Assembly: GCF_018327685.1 (NCBI RefSeq)
Contig: NZ_BNEL01000003.1
Coordinates: 2,604,001-2,668,000, forward strand
DNA length: 64,000 nt
Direction: 5' to 3'
Source of the DNA: Streptomyces sp. TS71-3
GTDB lineage: Bacteria > Actinomycetota > Actinomycetes > Streptomycetales > Streptomycetaceae
The position numbers and the translations under genes were made by a program. A model generated the notes under the pieces. That model did not search any database. It worked only from the letters and a program-made list of their open reading frames with translations, and was not told the DNA's origin. This document shows, piece by piece, positions 51,277 to 59,391 of the stretch; positions within the stretch are counted from its first letter, which is position 1; each line of letters opens with the position of its first letter.

Positions 51277-52260
51277 CTAGCCCTTGGCCTGGTCGATGTG
51301 GTCGCGGATGAGCCGGAAGGAGCGGACCCGGTCGCGCAGCAGGTAGACCGGGGTGACGAGCATCAGCTCGTCCGCTCCCGTCGCCTCCGCCAGCTGACCG
51401 AGCTGCCGCACGACGGTCTCGGGGGTTCCCAGGGCCTGGTGGGCCCGGAACGCCGCGAGCGCGCCCCGCTCCTGGTCGGTGAACTCGTGCCGTGCCGCGG
51501 TCTCCGGAGTCGGGAACGCGTTGTCGCCGCGGCCCTGGAGGAGCCCCGCCTTGATCACGTCCATCGGACCGCTGAGCCGCACCGCGGCCTCCTCGGTCTC
51601 GGCGCAGAAGGTCTCCACGCACACCAGCACCCGCGGCCGCTCGCTCCAGCGCGAGGGTGTGAACTCCTTCCGGTACCGCTCCAACCCCTCCAACGTGTTG
51701 TCCGGGCGGATGTGGTGGGCGAAGGCGATCGGCAGGCCGAGGGAGCCCGCGAGCGCGGCACCCGCGGTGCTGGACGCCAGCAGCCACGGCTCCGGAAGGT
51801 GGCCCAGGTCGACCTCGGAGAGCAGGTAGTCGAGCGTCGCCGCCACGTCGGCGCGGTACTCGTCGTCGGTGGCGGGATCGGCCCCGCGGCGCAGCGCACG
51901 CGCGGTGCCCTCGTCGAACGTGCCGGGGCCGCGCCCGATGCCGAGGTCGATGCGGTCCGGGTGCAGCGCGGCGAGCGTCGAGAACTGCTCGGCCACGGTG
52001 ATCGGCGCGTGGTTCGGCGCCATGACACCGCCGGAGCCGAGCCGGATCGCGGACGTCGTGGCGGCGGTGTGCGCGGTGAGTACCACGGGCGGGAAGGGGC
52101 CGATGGCGGGGGAGTGGTGGTGTTCGGCATACCAGAGGCGGTGGTAGCCCAGCCGGTCGAGTTCCTGGGCGAATTCGGCACTGTCGCGCAGGGTCTCCGT
52201 GGCCGGCTTGCCGGCCTCGACCATGGCGACCTCAAGCGCGGAGAGCGGTAGATCGATCAC
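51277..52260 (-). CDS. LLM class flavin-dependent oxidoreductase
   Basis: A 327-residue luciferase-like monooxygenase family protein of the MsnO8 / alkanal-monooxygenase-like group: LGYHRLWYAEHHHSPAIGPF, LGSGGVMAPNHAPITVAEQF, RIDLGIGRGPGTFDEGTARA, PWLLASSTAGAALAGSLGLP, and the C-terminal ATGADELMLVTPVYLLRDRV. It would use reduced flavin (FMNH2 or F420H2); no reductase is encoded nearby. Monocistronic, converging on the O-antigen ligase-like gene. Confidence 0.9.
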   Translation of the reverse strand: MIDLPLSALEVAMVEAGKPATETLRDSAEFAQELDRLGYHRLWYAEHHHSPAIGPFPPVVLTAHTAATTSAIRLGSGGVMAPNHAPITVAEQFSTLAALHPDRIDLGIGRGPGTFDEGTARALRRGADPATDDEYRADVAATLDYLLSEVDLGHLPEPWLLASSTAGAALAGSLGLPIAFAHHIRPDNTLEGLERYRKEFTPSRWSERPRVLVCVETFCAETEEAAVRLSGPMDVIKAGLLQGRGDNAFPTPETAARHEFTDQERGALAAFRAHQALGTPETVVRQLGQLAEATGADELMLVTPVYLLRDRVRSFRLIRDHIDQAKG

Positions 52261-52353
52261 GCGACCAGACTAAAGGCTCGGTGTGGACGCTGAGTGAGCA
52301 ACCCACACACCGCCCCGTGCGGGGCGACGACACCTAGTGCCTCCAACGACGCC

Positions 52354-52368
52354 GGTGTCCGGGACACC
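52354..52368. promoter_or_regulatory. Perfect palindrome in intergenic region
   Basis: GGTGTCC-G-GGACACC, 15 bases, in the region between the LLM gene start (52260) and the GH92 terminator. It could be an operator upstream of the LLM gene or part of a hairpin; an imperfect repeat of its left half occurs 35 bases further on. Confidence 0.4.
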
Positions 52369-52433
52369 TGCGGCCCGGAACGACGGCGGTGTCCGAGAAG
52401 CCCGCGGTACGACGGTGGCGGGGCGCAGGGAGC

Positions 52434-52471
52434 GGCCCCCCGGCACGCCACGGGGGCGTGCCGGGGGGGCC
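52434..52471 (-). terminator. Terminator of the GH92 gene
   Basis: Stem GGCCCCCCGGCACGCC against GGCGTGCC-GGGGGGG-CC, nearly perfect over 16 bp, a short distance beyond the GH92 stop codon. Confidence 0.8.
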
Positions 52472-52485
52472 GGTGCGTGCGTGTG

Positions 52486-55400
52486 TCAGGACGTCGCGAC
52501 GGAGAAGACGTGCAGCACGCCTCCGTCGGTCGTGTCCGGCAGTGTCACGCTGGCGAGCCGGGCGCCGGCCTTGAGGGAGATGGGCGCGGTGCGGAAGATC
52601 TCCGTGCCCACCGGATCCTTGCCGCCTCCGGACGCGTCGCGGTACTCGGTGTGCAGGGCCACCGTGTTGCCGAACGCCGGCTGCTGCGTGCCGCCGCCGA
52701 GCGTCCAGTCGCTGAACCCGAGGGTCGCCTGCTGGGTGGTGCCGTCGGTGTACGTGAGCGTGATGGTGCCGCTCGCGTTGCCCTCCGCCGCGCTGCCGAG
52801 GAAGCTCAGCTGCGTGGCGCCCTCCGAGCCGGCCCGGACGTCCAGCACCTGTCCGCCGCCCACCACCTCGACGTTGTCCGGGTCGCCCGGGTGGACGCCG
52901 GGCCAGGTGAAGTCGAAGCCGCCCGACGACACCGTGCCACCGGGCTCGGCGCCGGCCGCCGCGAGTGCCGGCGAGGAGTAGCTCCAGCCCTCGCCGTCGA
53001 AGTTGGCCCGCGGGCTGGTGTCGTCGGCGGAGATCCCGTTGCTGTTGAGGTTCCACACCATGCTGTTGCGGGGCGCGAGCGTCACCGCGAGGGACGTCTT
53101 CGGCAGCGTGGTGCCGCCCGAGGTCAGCGACAGCGGGACGGTGAAGAAGCCGGGCTTCGTCCCGGCGGGCGCGGTGACCGACACCTGGGCCGTCGCCGAA
53201 CCGCCCGCGGGCACCGCGATGTCACCCTCGGACGGTGTCAGGGTGATCCCGTCCGGCGCGTTCGCCGTCCAGTGGACGGTGGCCGGCGACTGCTGAAGCG
53301 ACTGCACCTTCAATGTGGTCTGCGCCGCGGCGCCGCCCGGCTCGGCCTTGACCGTGCTCGGAGAGGTCCCCGTGAAGAACGGCACGCCGCCCTGCTGGAA
53401 CGACGGCGGTACGTCGGCCTTCGCGCTGCCCCACGAGGTGTTCGGCTTGCTGCCGAGCGTGAAGTCGAGCTTGCCGCCGTGCGTGACGAACGACGCGGGC
53501 ACCCAGGGCTTGCCGGAGGCCCTGCCGTCGACCCGCAGCGACTGGATGTACGTGTTGTCCGCCGACGCCTGGGGTGCGTCGACGGTGATGTCCTTGCCGT
53601 GCCCGGTGTGCACCACCGCGTGCGGGAACAGCGGCGCGGAGAGCACGAGGTCGGCGCGGCTCGGGACCTGGGGGTACATGCCGAGGGCGGAGAAGACGTA
53701 CCACGACGACATGGTTCCGGCGTCGTCGTTGCCGGGGATGCCGCCGGGCGTGTTCGTCCAGAGCTGGTCCATCTCGGCGCGGACCGTCTCCTGCGTCCGG
53801 TACGGCTTGCCCAGGTAGTCGTAGAGGTAGGGGGCGTTGATGTCGGGCTCGTTGGTGGGGTCGTAGCGCGTGTCGTCCTTCGCCGAGAAGTCGAAGGTGC
53901 CGTCCGGCGCGCGGAAGAACGCGTCGAGCCGCTTGGCCGCCGCGTCGTCGCCGCCCATGGCGCTGGCGAGCCCCGCCACGTCCGAGTAGACCATCCAGGT
54001 GTAACGGGCGCTGGTGCCCTCGACGAAGCCGTTGCCGGTGCCCGGGGTGAAGGTGCCGGCCCAGCTCCCGTCGGCGTTGCGGTTGCGGATGTACCCGCCC
54101 TGGGCGGTCGCGTTCGGGTCGAAGACGTTCATCCAGCTGTTGGAGCGCTCCAGGAACGTGCGCGCCGTCTTCGCCTCGCCGCGCTGGCCCGCGAGCTCGG
54201 AGATGCCGAAGTCGGCCGCGGCGTCCTCCAGGGTCTCCGCCGCGCCGCCCCAGCAGTGGCAGCCGTCGGCGGGCACGTAACCGAGCTTCAGGTACTGGTC
54301 GAGGGCCGGCCGCTGGCCGACGCACTCCACGTTGCAGCCCGCGCTGTCGGAGTCGTTGGCCGTGGGCACCGTGGCGGCCTTCACCAGCGAGGAGAGGGCG
54401 CCGTCCACGTCGAAGCCATGGCCGCCGAAGGCGTAGATGCCGGCGAGGGCGGCGTCCGACGGGTCGCCGGACATCACGCTCGTCTTGCCGTTCTCCAGCA
54501 GCCAGCGGTCCCACTCCCCGCCGCGCTGCTGCGCGTAGTTGTACAGCGACTGGGCGTAGTCGCTGCCGGTGCCGGGCGACAGCAGGGTCATCAGCTGCAC
54601 CTGTGCGCGGTACTGGTCCCAGCCGGAGAAGGTGCCGTACTGCGCCTTCTGGCCGGCGGCGATCCGGTGCGGCTTGCGGTCAGCGCCCAGGTAGCGGCCG
54701 TCGACGTCGCTGGTGAGGGTGGGCTCCAGCATGGAGTGGTAGAGCGCGGTGTAGAACGTGCTGCGCTGGTCGTCGCTGCCGCCGCCCACCTCGATCTTGC
54801 CGAGCTGGTCGCGCCACGCCTTGGCCGCACGGGCCTTGGTGCCGGCGAAGGCCTGCCGGGGCGGGTTCTCCGCCGCCAGGTTCGCCTCCGCGTTCGCCGC
54901 GCTGACGTAGGAGATCGCGACCTTGGCCTGCACGGTGCGGGTGCCCGAGGGGAACGTCACGTACCCACCGGAGCCCTTGCCCGCCACGGGGTTCCCGGAC
55001 GAGCTGTAGCCGGTGCCGCCGGACGCCGACGCGGAGCCGGCCGTGAGGGAGCCGTCCTGCCACGTGCCGTAGGCCGCGAACGGCGTGTCGAAGTGGGCCG
55101 TGAAGTAGAGGGTGTAGAGGTCCTTGCGGTTGTTCTCGCTCTGCGGACCGCAGAAGTTGCCGGCGGTCACCGAGCCGGTCACGGTGCGGGCCGCCGCGTC
55201 CACGTGCACGGTGGCATCGGTGGAGCCGCTCTCCGAGTTCGACGTCCTCAGGAGCATGCTGGCCGGCTTGTCCGCGGGGAAGCCGAACCGGCCGGTGCCG
55301 GTGCGGGGCGTGGCCGTCAGCTCGGCCGTGGCGCCGCTGTCGAGTCCGACCTTGTAGTAGCCGGGCGCGGCGGTCTCGTTGCTGTGCGAGAACGTCGAGG

Positions 55401-55839
55401 CGTACGTCTTGTCGGTGGTGTCCGCGGTCGGCGAGGAGTCGACCGAACCGACGTACGGCATGATCGGGATGTCGCCGTTGGCGCCCGAGCAGCCCACGCC
55501 GTTGAGGTGGGTGAGGCTGAAGCCGCGGATCTTCGTGGCGTCGTACTGGTACCCGCCCGGGGCCGGCGTCGAGGCCTGGTTGCCCTTGGAGTTCTGCGGG
55601 CTCCAGGCGAGCATGCCGTACGGCTGGACGGCACCCGGGTAGGTGTTGCCGGCGTTCGAGGAGCCGATCAGCGGATTGACGTACGCGACGGGGTCCTTGA
55701 CGGGGTCCGGGCCGCCCGGCGCTGCCGAGGCCGGCACGGCCCCGGCGAGTGCGGCGCCGAGCGCCGTGACGACCGCCAGGGCGGCCCCGGCAAGGGCTCT
55801 GCGCCGGGACCGCGGCCGGCGCATGTCTCTGTGTGGCAC
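52486..55839 (-). CDS. Secreted GH92 alpha-mannosidase-like glycoside hydrolase
   Basis: A 1117-residue exported enzyme. GTG 55839 is chosen because AGGAG lies five bases upstream; ATG 55824 and GTG 55857 are alternatives. The signal peptide is RRPRSRRRALAGAALAVVTA with cleavage near ASA-APG. The GH92 N-terminal domain starts DPVAYVNPLIGSSNAGNTYP; the catalytic part has LGYVPADGCHCWGGAAETLE and NDDAGTMSSWYVFSALGMYP. A C-terminal NPCBM/NEW3-like region (VTAPAGTKPGFFTVPLSLTS, onwards) probably aids carbohydrate binding. GH92 enzymes are Ca-dependent exo-alpha-mannosidases. A LacI-type palindrome lies upstream. Confidence 0.93.
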   Translation of the reverse strand: MPHRDMRRPRSRRRALAGAALAVVTALGAALAGAVPASAAPGGPDPVKDPVAYVNPLIGSSNAGNTYPGAVQPYGMLAWSPQNSKGNQASTPAPGGYQYDATKIRGFSLTHLNGVGCSGANGDIPIMPYVGSVDSSPTADTTDKTYASTFSHSNETAAPGYYKVGLDSGATAELTATPRTGTGRFGFPADKPASMLLRTSNSESGSTDATVHVDAAARTVTGSVTAGNFCGPQSENNRKDLYTLYFTAHFDTPFAAYGTWQDGSLTAGSASASGGTGYSSSGNPVAGKGSGGYVTFPSGTRTVQAKVAISYVSAANAEANLAAENPPRQAFAGTKARAAKAWRDQLGKIEVGGGSDDQRSTFYTALYHSMLEPTLTSDVDGRYLGADRKPHRIAAGQKAQYGTFSGWDQYRAQVQLMTLLSPGTGSDYAQSLYNYAQQRGGEWDRWLLENGKTSVMSGDPSDAALAGIYAFGGHGFDVDGALSSLVKAATVPTANDSDSAGCNVECVGQRPALDQYLKLGYVPADGCHCWGGAAETLEDAAADFGISELAGQRGEAKTARTFLERSNSWMNVFDPNATAQGGYIRNRNADGSWAGTFTPGTGNGFVEGTSARYTWMVYSDVAGLASAMGGDDAAAKRLDAFFRAPDGTFDFSAKDDTRYDPTNEPDINAPYLYDYLGKPYRTQETVRAEMDQLWTNTPGGIPGNDDAGTMSSWYVFSALGMYPQVPSRADLVLSAPLFPHAVVHTGHGKDITVDAPQASADNTYIQSLRVDGRASGKPWVPASFVTHGGKLDFTLGSKPNTSWGSAKADVPPSFQQGGVPFFTGTSPSTVKAEPGGAAAQTTLKVQSLQQSPATVHWTANAPDGITLTPSEGDIAVPAGGSATAQVSVTAPAGTKPGFFTVPLSLTSGGTTLPKTSLAVTLAPRNSMVWNLNSNGISADDTSPRANFDGEGWSYSSPALAAAGAEPGGTVSSGGFDFTWPGVHPGDPDNVEVVGGGQVLDVRAGSEGATQLSFLGSAAEGNASGTITLTYTDGTTQQATLGFSDWTLGGGTQQPAFGNTVALHTEYRDASGGGKDPVGTEIFRTAPISLKAGARLASVTLPDTTDGGVLHVFSVATS

Positions 55840-55865
55840 GGTTTCTCCTGCCTTCACATCGTTTA

Positions 55866-55877
55866 GACAACGTTGTC
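55866..55877. promoter_or_regulatory. LacI-type palindromic operator upstream of GH92 gene
   Basis: GACAACGTTGTC is a perfect 12-bp palindrome with the central CG typical of LacI-family sites, flanked by TT/AA. It lies 27 bases upstream of the GH92 start. The controlling regulator is not adjacent. Confidence 0.6.
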
Positions 55878-55972
55878 AACAACGATCAGAGATCGTCCTC
55901 CCGGGAGAGATGAGTGTCAAGGTTCCGCTCACGCGGGCGGCATGGGCCACATCCGGCCGGAACGGCGGTGCC

Positions 55973-56617
55973 TCAGGCGGTGGCGCGGCTCTGCCGCGCC
56001 GGGCTCCCCACCTTGTGGTGCACGTACTCGCGGACCATCCGGAAGCCTGCGTTCCAGGCCAGGACGCGGCTGTCGCGGTCGCCGACCGAGCAGTTCCAGC
56101 TGGGGACATGGCCCCGTGCGGTGATGTCCGCGGTCAACGCGGCGACGCAGGCGAGCCCCAGCCGGTGGCGGCGGGGGCCCGAGGCGGGGTAGAGCGCGAC
56201 GTCCTCGTACCGGATGCCGCGGAAGTACGTGCAGGCGACGGCCCGCAGCCGTCCGGCACCGTCCACGGCCGCCCAGCCGTGGCCCGAGGAGGCGAGGCCC
56301 AGCGGGCCGCCCCAACTGGCGTGGATCCGGGCCGCGTCGGGACCGAGGGCCAGCAACGCGTCCATCTCGGCGGGTTCGAGGCGGCGCACGGTCACCCCCT
56401 GCGGGACGAGGCAGGACCCGGGCCGTGCCTGGAGGGTCCACGCCGTGCCGTTCCACTCGGTGAGCCGGTCGGCCGCGGCGCGGGTCTCTTCCGGGGTGCG
56501 GCCGTGCAGCAGCACGGTGGCGCCGCGTTCGGCGAGCTGCCGGGCGGTCTCCAGGCCGATCCCGGAGGTGGCGCCGGTGACCAGCACGGTACGGGAGGAG
56601 AATGCGGATTCAGACAT
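55973..56617 (-). CDS. Chimeric ORF: SDR N-terminus fused in frame to GNAT C-terminus
   Basis: A 214-residue open frame starting at ATG 56617 (site GGATGGA). Residues 1-54 are the beginning of an SDR: RTVLVTGATSGIGLETARQL then GRTPEETRAAADRLTE. From residue 55 (WNGTAWTLQARPGSCLVPQG) the sequence is the C-terminal two thirds of a GNAT-type acetyltransferase: LYPASGPRRHRLGLACVAAL, WNCSVGDRDSRVLAWNAGFR, MVREYVHH. The SDR lacks its catalytic half and the GNAT lacks its N-terminus. A deletion that happened to preserve frame is the likely origin. A product may be made, but function is doubtful. Confidence 0.75.
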   Translation of the reverse strand: MSESAFSSRTVLVTGATSGIGLETARQLAERGATVLLHGRTPEETRAAADRLTEWNGTAWTLQARPGSCLVPQGVTVRRLEPAEMDALLALGPDAARIHASWGGPLGLASSGHGWAAVDGAGRLRAVACTYFRGIRYEDVALYPASGPRRHRLGLACVAALTADITARGHVPSWNCSVGDRDSRVLAWNAGFRMVREYVHHKVGSPARQSRATA

Positions 56618-56926
56618 GGTCCATCCGGGTTGCGGGGGGCACGCCGCGCGCCGGACGGACGGGAGCGGACATGCGGATGCAAAGGGAAGGCGCCGGAGAG
56701 ATCACGGCGCCTTGGGCTGAAGAACGTGTGTCAGCGTGCCGCGAAAGCGGGTGCTCCCGCGCGACGTGGCGCACGGCCGGGCGGCCGAGCGGGACTCGGC
56801 GGCCGGTCGAAGTGGAGCCAGGTGCTGTTCACGGGTCCATGAAAGCCGTCCCGAATGCCCGCGGCAAGCCGCTCTCGCCCTCTCTTACGCCACTCTGACG
56901 TGGTCACATACGCTTTCGATACACCT
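56618..56926. other. Intergenic stretch without recognised gene
   Basis: About 300 bases upstream of the chimeric ORF, up to the 8-bp repeat. Codon composition is irregular in all frames and no homologous-looking peptide, hairpin or operator was seen. It should hold the promoter inherited from the SDR gene. Confidence 0.4.
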
Positions 56927-57019
56927 GCCCGTTCGCCCGTTCGCCCGTTCGCCCGTTCGCCCGTTCGCCCGTTCGCCCGTTCGCCCGTTCGCCCGTTCGC
57001 CCGTTCGCCCGTTCGCCCG
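56927..57019. repeat. Perfect 8-bp tandem repeat, 11.6 copies
   Basis: GCCCGTTC repeated without a mismatch 11 times and then GCCCG. The array is 93 bases long and non-coding as far as can be seen; frames on both strands only give low-complexity peptides. It lies between the chimeric ORF and the kdp region. Such arrays mutate by slippage. Confidence 0.9.
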
Positions 57020-57211
57020 GCCCCCCCGTGGCCGTCGCCGGGCCCGGGATCTCCGCTGCCGCGTCAAGGCGGCGTCAAGGGTTTCCGATGAGCCCCGACA
57101 AGGAAGCGCTAGCAGGTCCTCCGCCGGCCGGCGGAAGGGCTTCGATGAGGCAGGGCGTCCGTCTCCCCGACGGGACCGAGCCGGCGAGCGGAGCGCAGCG
57201 CATCGGCGGCG

Positions 57212-57430
57212 GTGAGTGACGTACGGCCCGGACGGCTGACGGGGGCCTTCGCCGAGTGCCACGCGAGACCGGGCACCGAGGCGCTGCTCGGCGGCCTGGA
57301 CGTCGCCCCCCGGGCGAGGTGCGCCTACGGCGGCAGGTGGTTCGAGGAGGTGGACCTGGCCGCCGTCCTGGAGCGCCGCCGGCAGCCGTGCCGTAAGGAC
57401 GCCGTCAAAGCTGTGGCCACCGCCGTATGA
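57212..57430 (+). CDS. Possible small ORF, unknown
   Basis: A 72-codon frame from GTG 57212 to a stop at 57428-57430. From about codon 13 the third positions are strongly GC-rich, as in real genes (GAFAECHARPGTEALLGG, YGGRWFEEVDLAAVLERRRQ). The start has no clear ribosome site. It could be a small gene, or the 3' end of a gene truncated on its left by the repeat region. Function unknown. Confidence 0.35.
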   Translation: MSDVRPGRLTGAFAECHARPGTEALLGGLDVAPRARCAYGGRWFEEVDLAAVLERRRQPCRKDAVKAVATAV

Positions 57431-57517
57431 GAGACGTCAACGTCCGTTCGGATCCGGCCGGAAAGGCGGTTATCTCGTCCCGTCCATTCTTCCCGAACCT
57501 CTCTCCAGGAGTGTGCG

Positions 57518-57601
57518 ATGGCCGATCTGGCCTTCGTCGTCACCACGATCGCGGTCTTCGCGCTGGTGGCCCTCGTCGCCAAGGGGGTGACGAAGCTGTG
57601 A
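57518..57601 (+). CDS. 27-residue membrane peptide at the head of the kdp operon
   Basis: ATG 57518 with AGGAG six bases upstream encodes MADLAFVVTTIAVFALVALV followed by AKGVTKL. It is one hydrophobic helix with a short basic end, in the size and style of KdpF. Its stop overlaps the kdpF start (GTGA), so it is translationally coupled to the kdp genes. It may be an additional small regulatory or stabilising subunit; no function is known to me. Confidence 0.7.
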   Translation: MADLAFVVTTIAVFALVALVAKGVTKL

Positions 57602-57687
57602 CCGCCGAGAACATCGTCGGCCTGATCGTGGCCGTCGCCCTGATGGGCTATCTCGTCCTCGCCCTCATCCTCCCGGAGAGGTTCTGA
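57598..57687 (+). CDS. kdpF: KdpF, small subunit of the potassium-transporting ATPase
   Basis: A 29-residue single-helix peptide ([20 protein letters not shown] then LALILPERF) with the usual KdpF length and its conserved PERF end. It starts at GTG 57598 overlapping the preceding stop and ends eight bases before kdpA. KdpF stabilises the KdpABC complex in the membrane. Confidence 0.9.
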   Translation: MTAENIVGLIVAVALMGYLVLALILPERF

Positions 57688-57694
57688 GACAGAC

Positions 57695-59359
57695 ATGGGT
57701 CCCGTAACCGCAGGCGTGCTCCAGATGCTCGCCCTGATGGGCGCCCTCGCCCTCGCCTACATACCCCTCGGCACCTACATGGCCAAGGTCTTCACCTCGG
57801 CCAAGCACTGGCGCGTCGAGAAGTGGATCTACAAGGGCATCGGCGCCAACCCCGACACCGAGATGCGCTGGCCCGCCTATCTGCGCGGCGTCCTCGCCTT
57901 CTCCCTGGTCGGCGTCCTCTTCCTCTACCTGCTCCAGCGGATCCAGGGCATCCTGCCCGGCTCCCTGGGCTTCAAGGCCATCGACCCCGACCAGGCGTTC
58001 AACACGGCCGCGTCCTTCGTGACCAACACCAACTGGCAGTCGTACTACGGCGAGCAGGCCATGGGCCACGTCGTGCAGACCGCCGGCCTGGCCGTGCAGA
58101 ACTTCGTCTCCGCGGCCGTCGGCATCGCCGTCGCGGTCGCCCTGGTCCGGGGCTTCGCCCGCTCCCGCACGGGTGAGCTGGGCAACTTCTGGTCCGACAT
58201 GGTGCGAGGTGTGGTCCGCATCCTGCTGCCCGGCGCCTTCATAGCCGCGATCGTGCTGGTGGCGGCAGGGGCGATCCAGAACTTCTCCGGCATCCACGAG
58301 GTCGGCCAGTTCATGGGCGGCTCGCAGCAGTGGAACGGCGGCGCGGTGGCCTCCCAGGAGGCCATCAAGGAGCTGGGCACCAACGGCGGCGGCTACTTCA
58401 ACGCCAACTCCTCCCACCCCTTCGAGAACCCCACACCGTTCACCAACCTGTTCGAGATCTTCCTGCTCCTGGTGATCCCGTTCTCCCTGACGCGCACGTT
58501 CGGTGTGATGGTCGGCTCGGTGCGGCAGGGCTACGCGATCCTCGCGACCATGGCCACCATCTGGGTCGGCTTCGTCGCGCTGATGATGTGGACCGAGTTC
58601 TCCCACCACGGTCCGGCGTTCCAGTACGCCGGCGGAGCCCTGGAGGGCAAGGAGACGCGCTTCGGCGTCGGAGCGTCGTCGATCTTCGCCGTGTCGACCA
58701 CGCTGACCTCGACCGGTGCGGTGGACTCCTTCCACTCCTCGTTCACCGGCCTCGGCGGCGGCATCACCATGCTCGGCATGATGCTCGGCGAGGTCGCGCC
58801 CGGCGGTACCGGATCCGGCCTCTACGGCATCCTGATCCTGGCGGTCATCGCGGTGTTCATCGCCGGCCTGATGGTCGGCCGCACGCCCGAGTACCTGGGT
58901 AAGAAGATCGGCTCCCGCGAGATGAAGCTGGCGGCCATCTACATCCTCATCACCCCCGCCCTGGTGCTCGTCTTCACCGCCTTCGCCATGGCGCTGCCCA
59001 CCCCGGCGAACTCGATGACGAACAGCGGCGCGCACGGATTCTCCGAGATCCTGTACGCCTATACGTCCGGTGCCAACAACAACGGCTCCGCCTTCGCCGG
59101 CCTGAACGCCGACACGCAGTGGTTCAACACCACGATCGGCCTGGCCATGCTGCTCGGCCGGTTCCTGCCGATGGTGTTCGTCCTGGCGCTGGCCGGCTCG
59201 CTCGCCGAGCAGAAACCGGTCCCGGCCACGGCCGGCACCCTGCGCACCGAGAAGCCGATGTTCACCGGACTCATGGTGGGCGTGATCCTGATCGTCACCG
59301 GTCTCACGTACTTCCCGGCCCTGGCGCTGGGTCCGCTGGCCGAGGGGCTGGCGTCGTGA
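57695..59359 (+). CDS. kdpA: KdpA, potassium-binding and translocating subunit
   Basis: A 554-residue membrane channel-like subunit. Selectivity-filter-like loops are visible: [52 protein letters not shown] and [15 protein letters not shown], the four pore repeats of the superfamily of K transporters. Length is normal for KdpA. Its stop overlaps an upstream candidate start of kdpB (TGATG at 59359). Confidence 0.97.
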   Translation: MGPVTAGVLQMLALMGALALAYIPLGTYMAKVFTSAKHWRVEKWIYKGIGANPDTEMRWPAYLRGVLAFSLVGVLFLYLLQRIQGILPGSLGFKAIDPDQAFNTAASFVTNTNWQSYYGEQAMGHVVQTAGLAVQNFVSAAVGIAVAVALVRGFARSRTGELGNFWSDMVRGVVRILLPGAFIAAIVLVAAGAIQNFSGIHEVGQFMGGSQQWNGGAVASQEAIKELGTNGGGYFNANSSHPFENPTPFTNLFEIFLLLVIPFSLTRTFGVMVGSVRQGYAILATMATIWVGFVALMMWTEFSHHGPAFQYAGGALEGKETRFGVGASSIFAVSTTLTSTGAVDSFHSSFTGLGGGITMLGMMLGEVAPGGTGSGLYGILILAVIAVFIAGLMVGRTPEYLGKKIGSREMKLAAIYILITPALVLVFTAFAMALPTPANSMTNSGAHGFSEILYAYTSGANNNGSAFAGLNADTQWFNTTIGLAMLLGRFLPMVFVLALAGSLAEQKPVPATAGTLRTEKPMFTGLMVGVILIVTGLTYFPALALGPLAEGLAS

Positions 59360-59391
59360 TGGCCACCCGTACAGAAACCCAAGAGGACTCC

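Noticed and set aside
56927..57019. Possible CRISPR array
   Set aside because: The unit is 8 bp, contiguous and without spacers, and no cas gene is present; it is a simple tandem repeat.
57431..57517. A c-di-AMP (ydaO-type) riboswitch before the kdp genes
   Set aside because: The leader is too short and lacks the conserved pseudo-symmetric helices; no supporting structure could be traced by eye.
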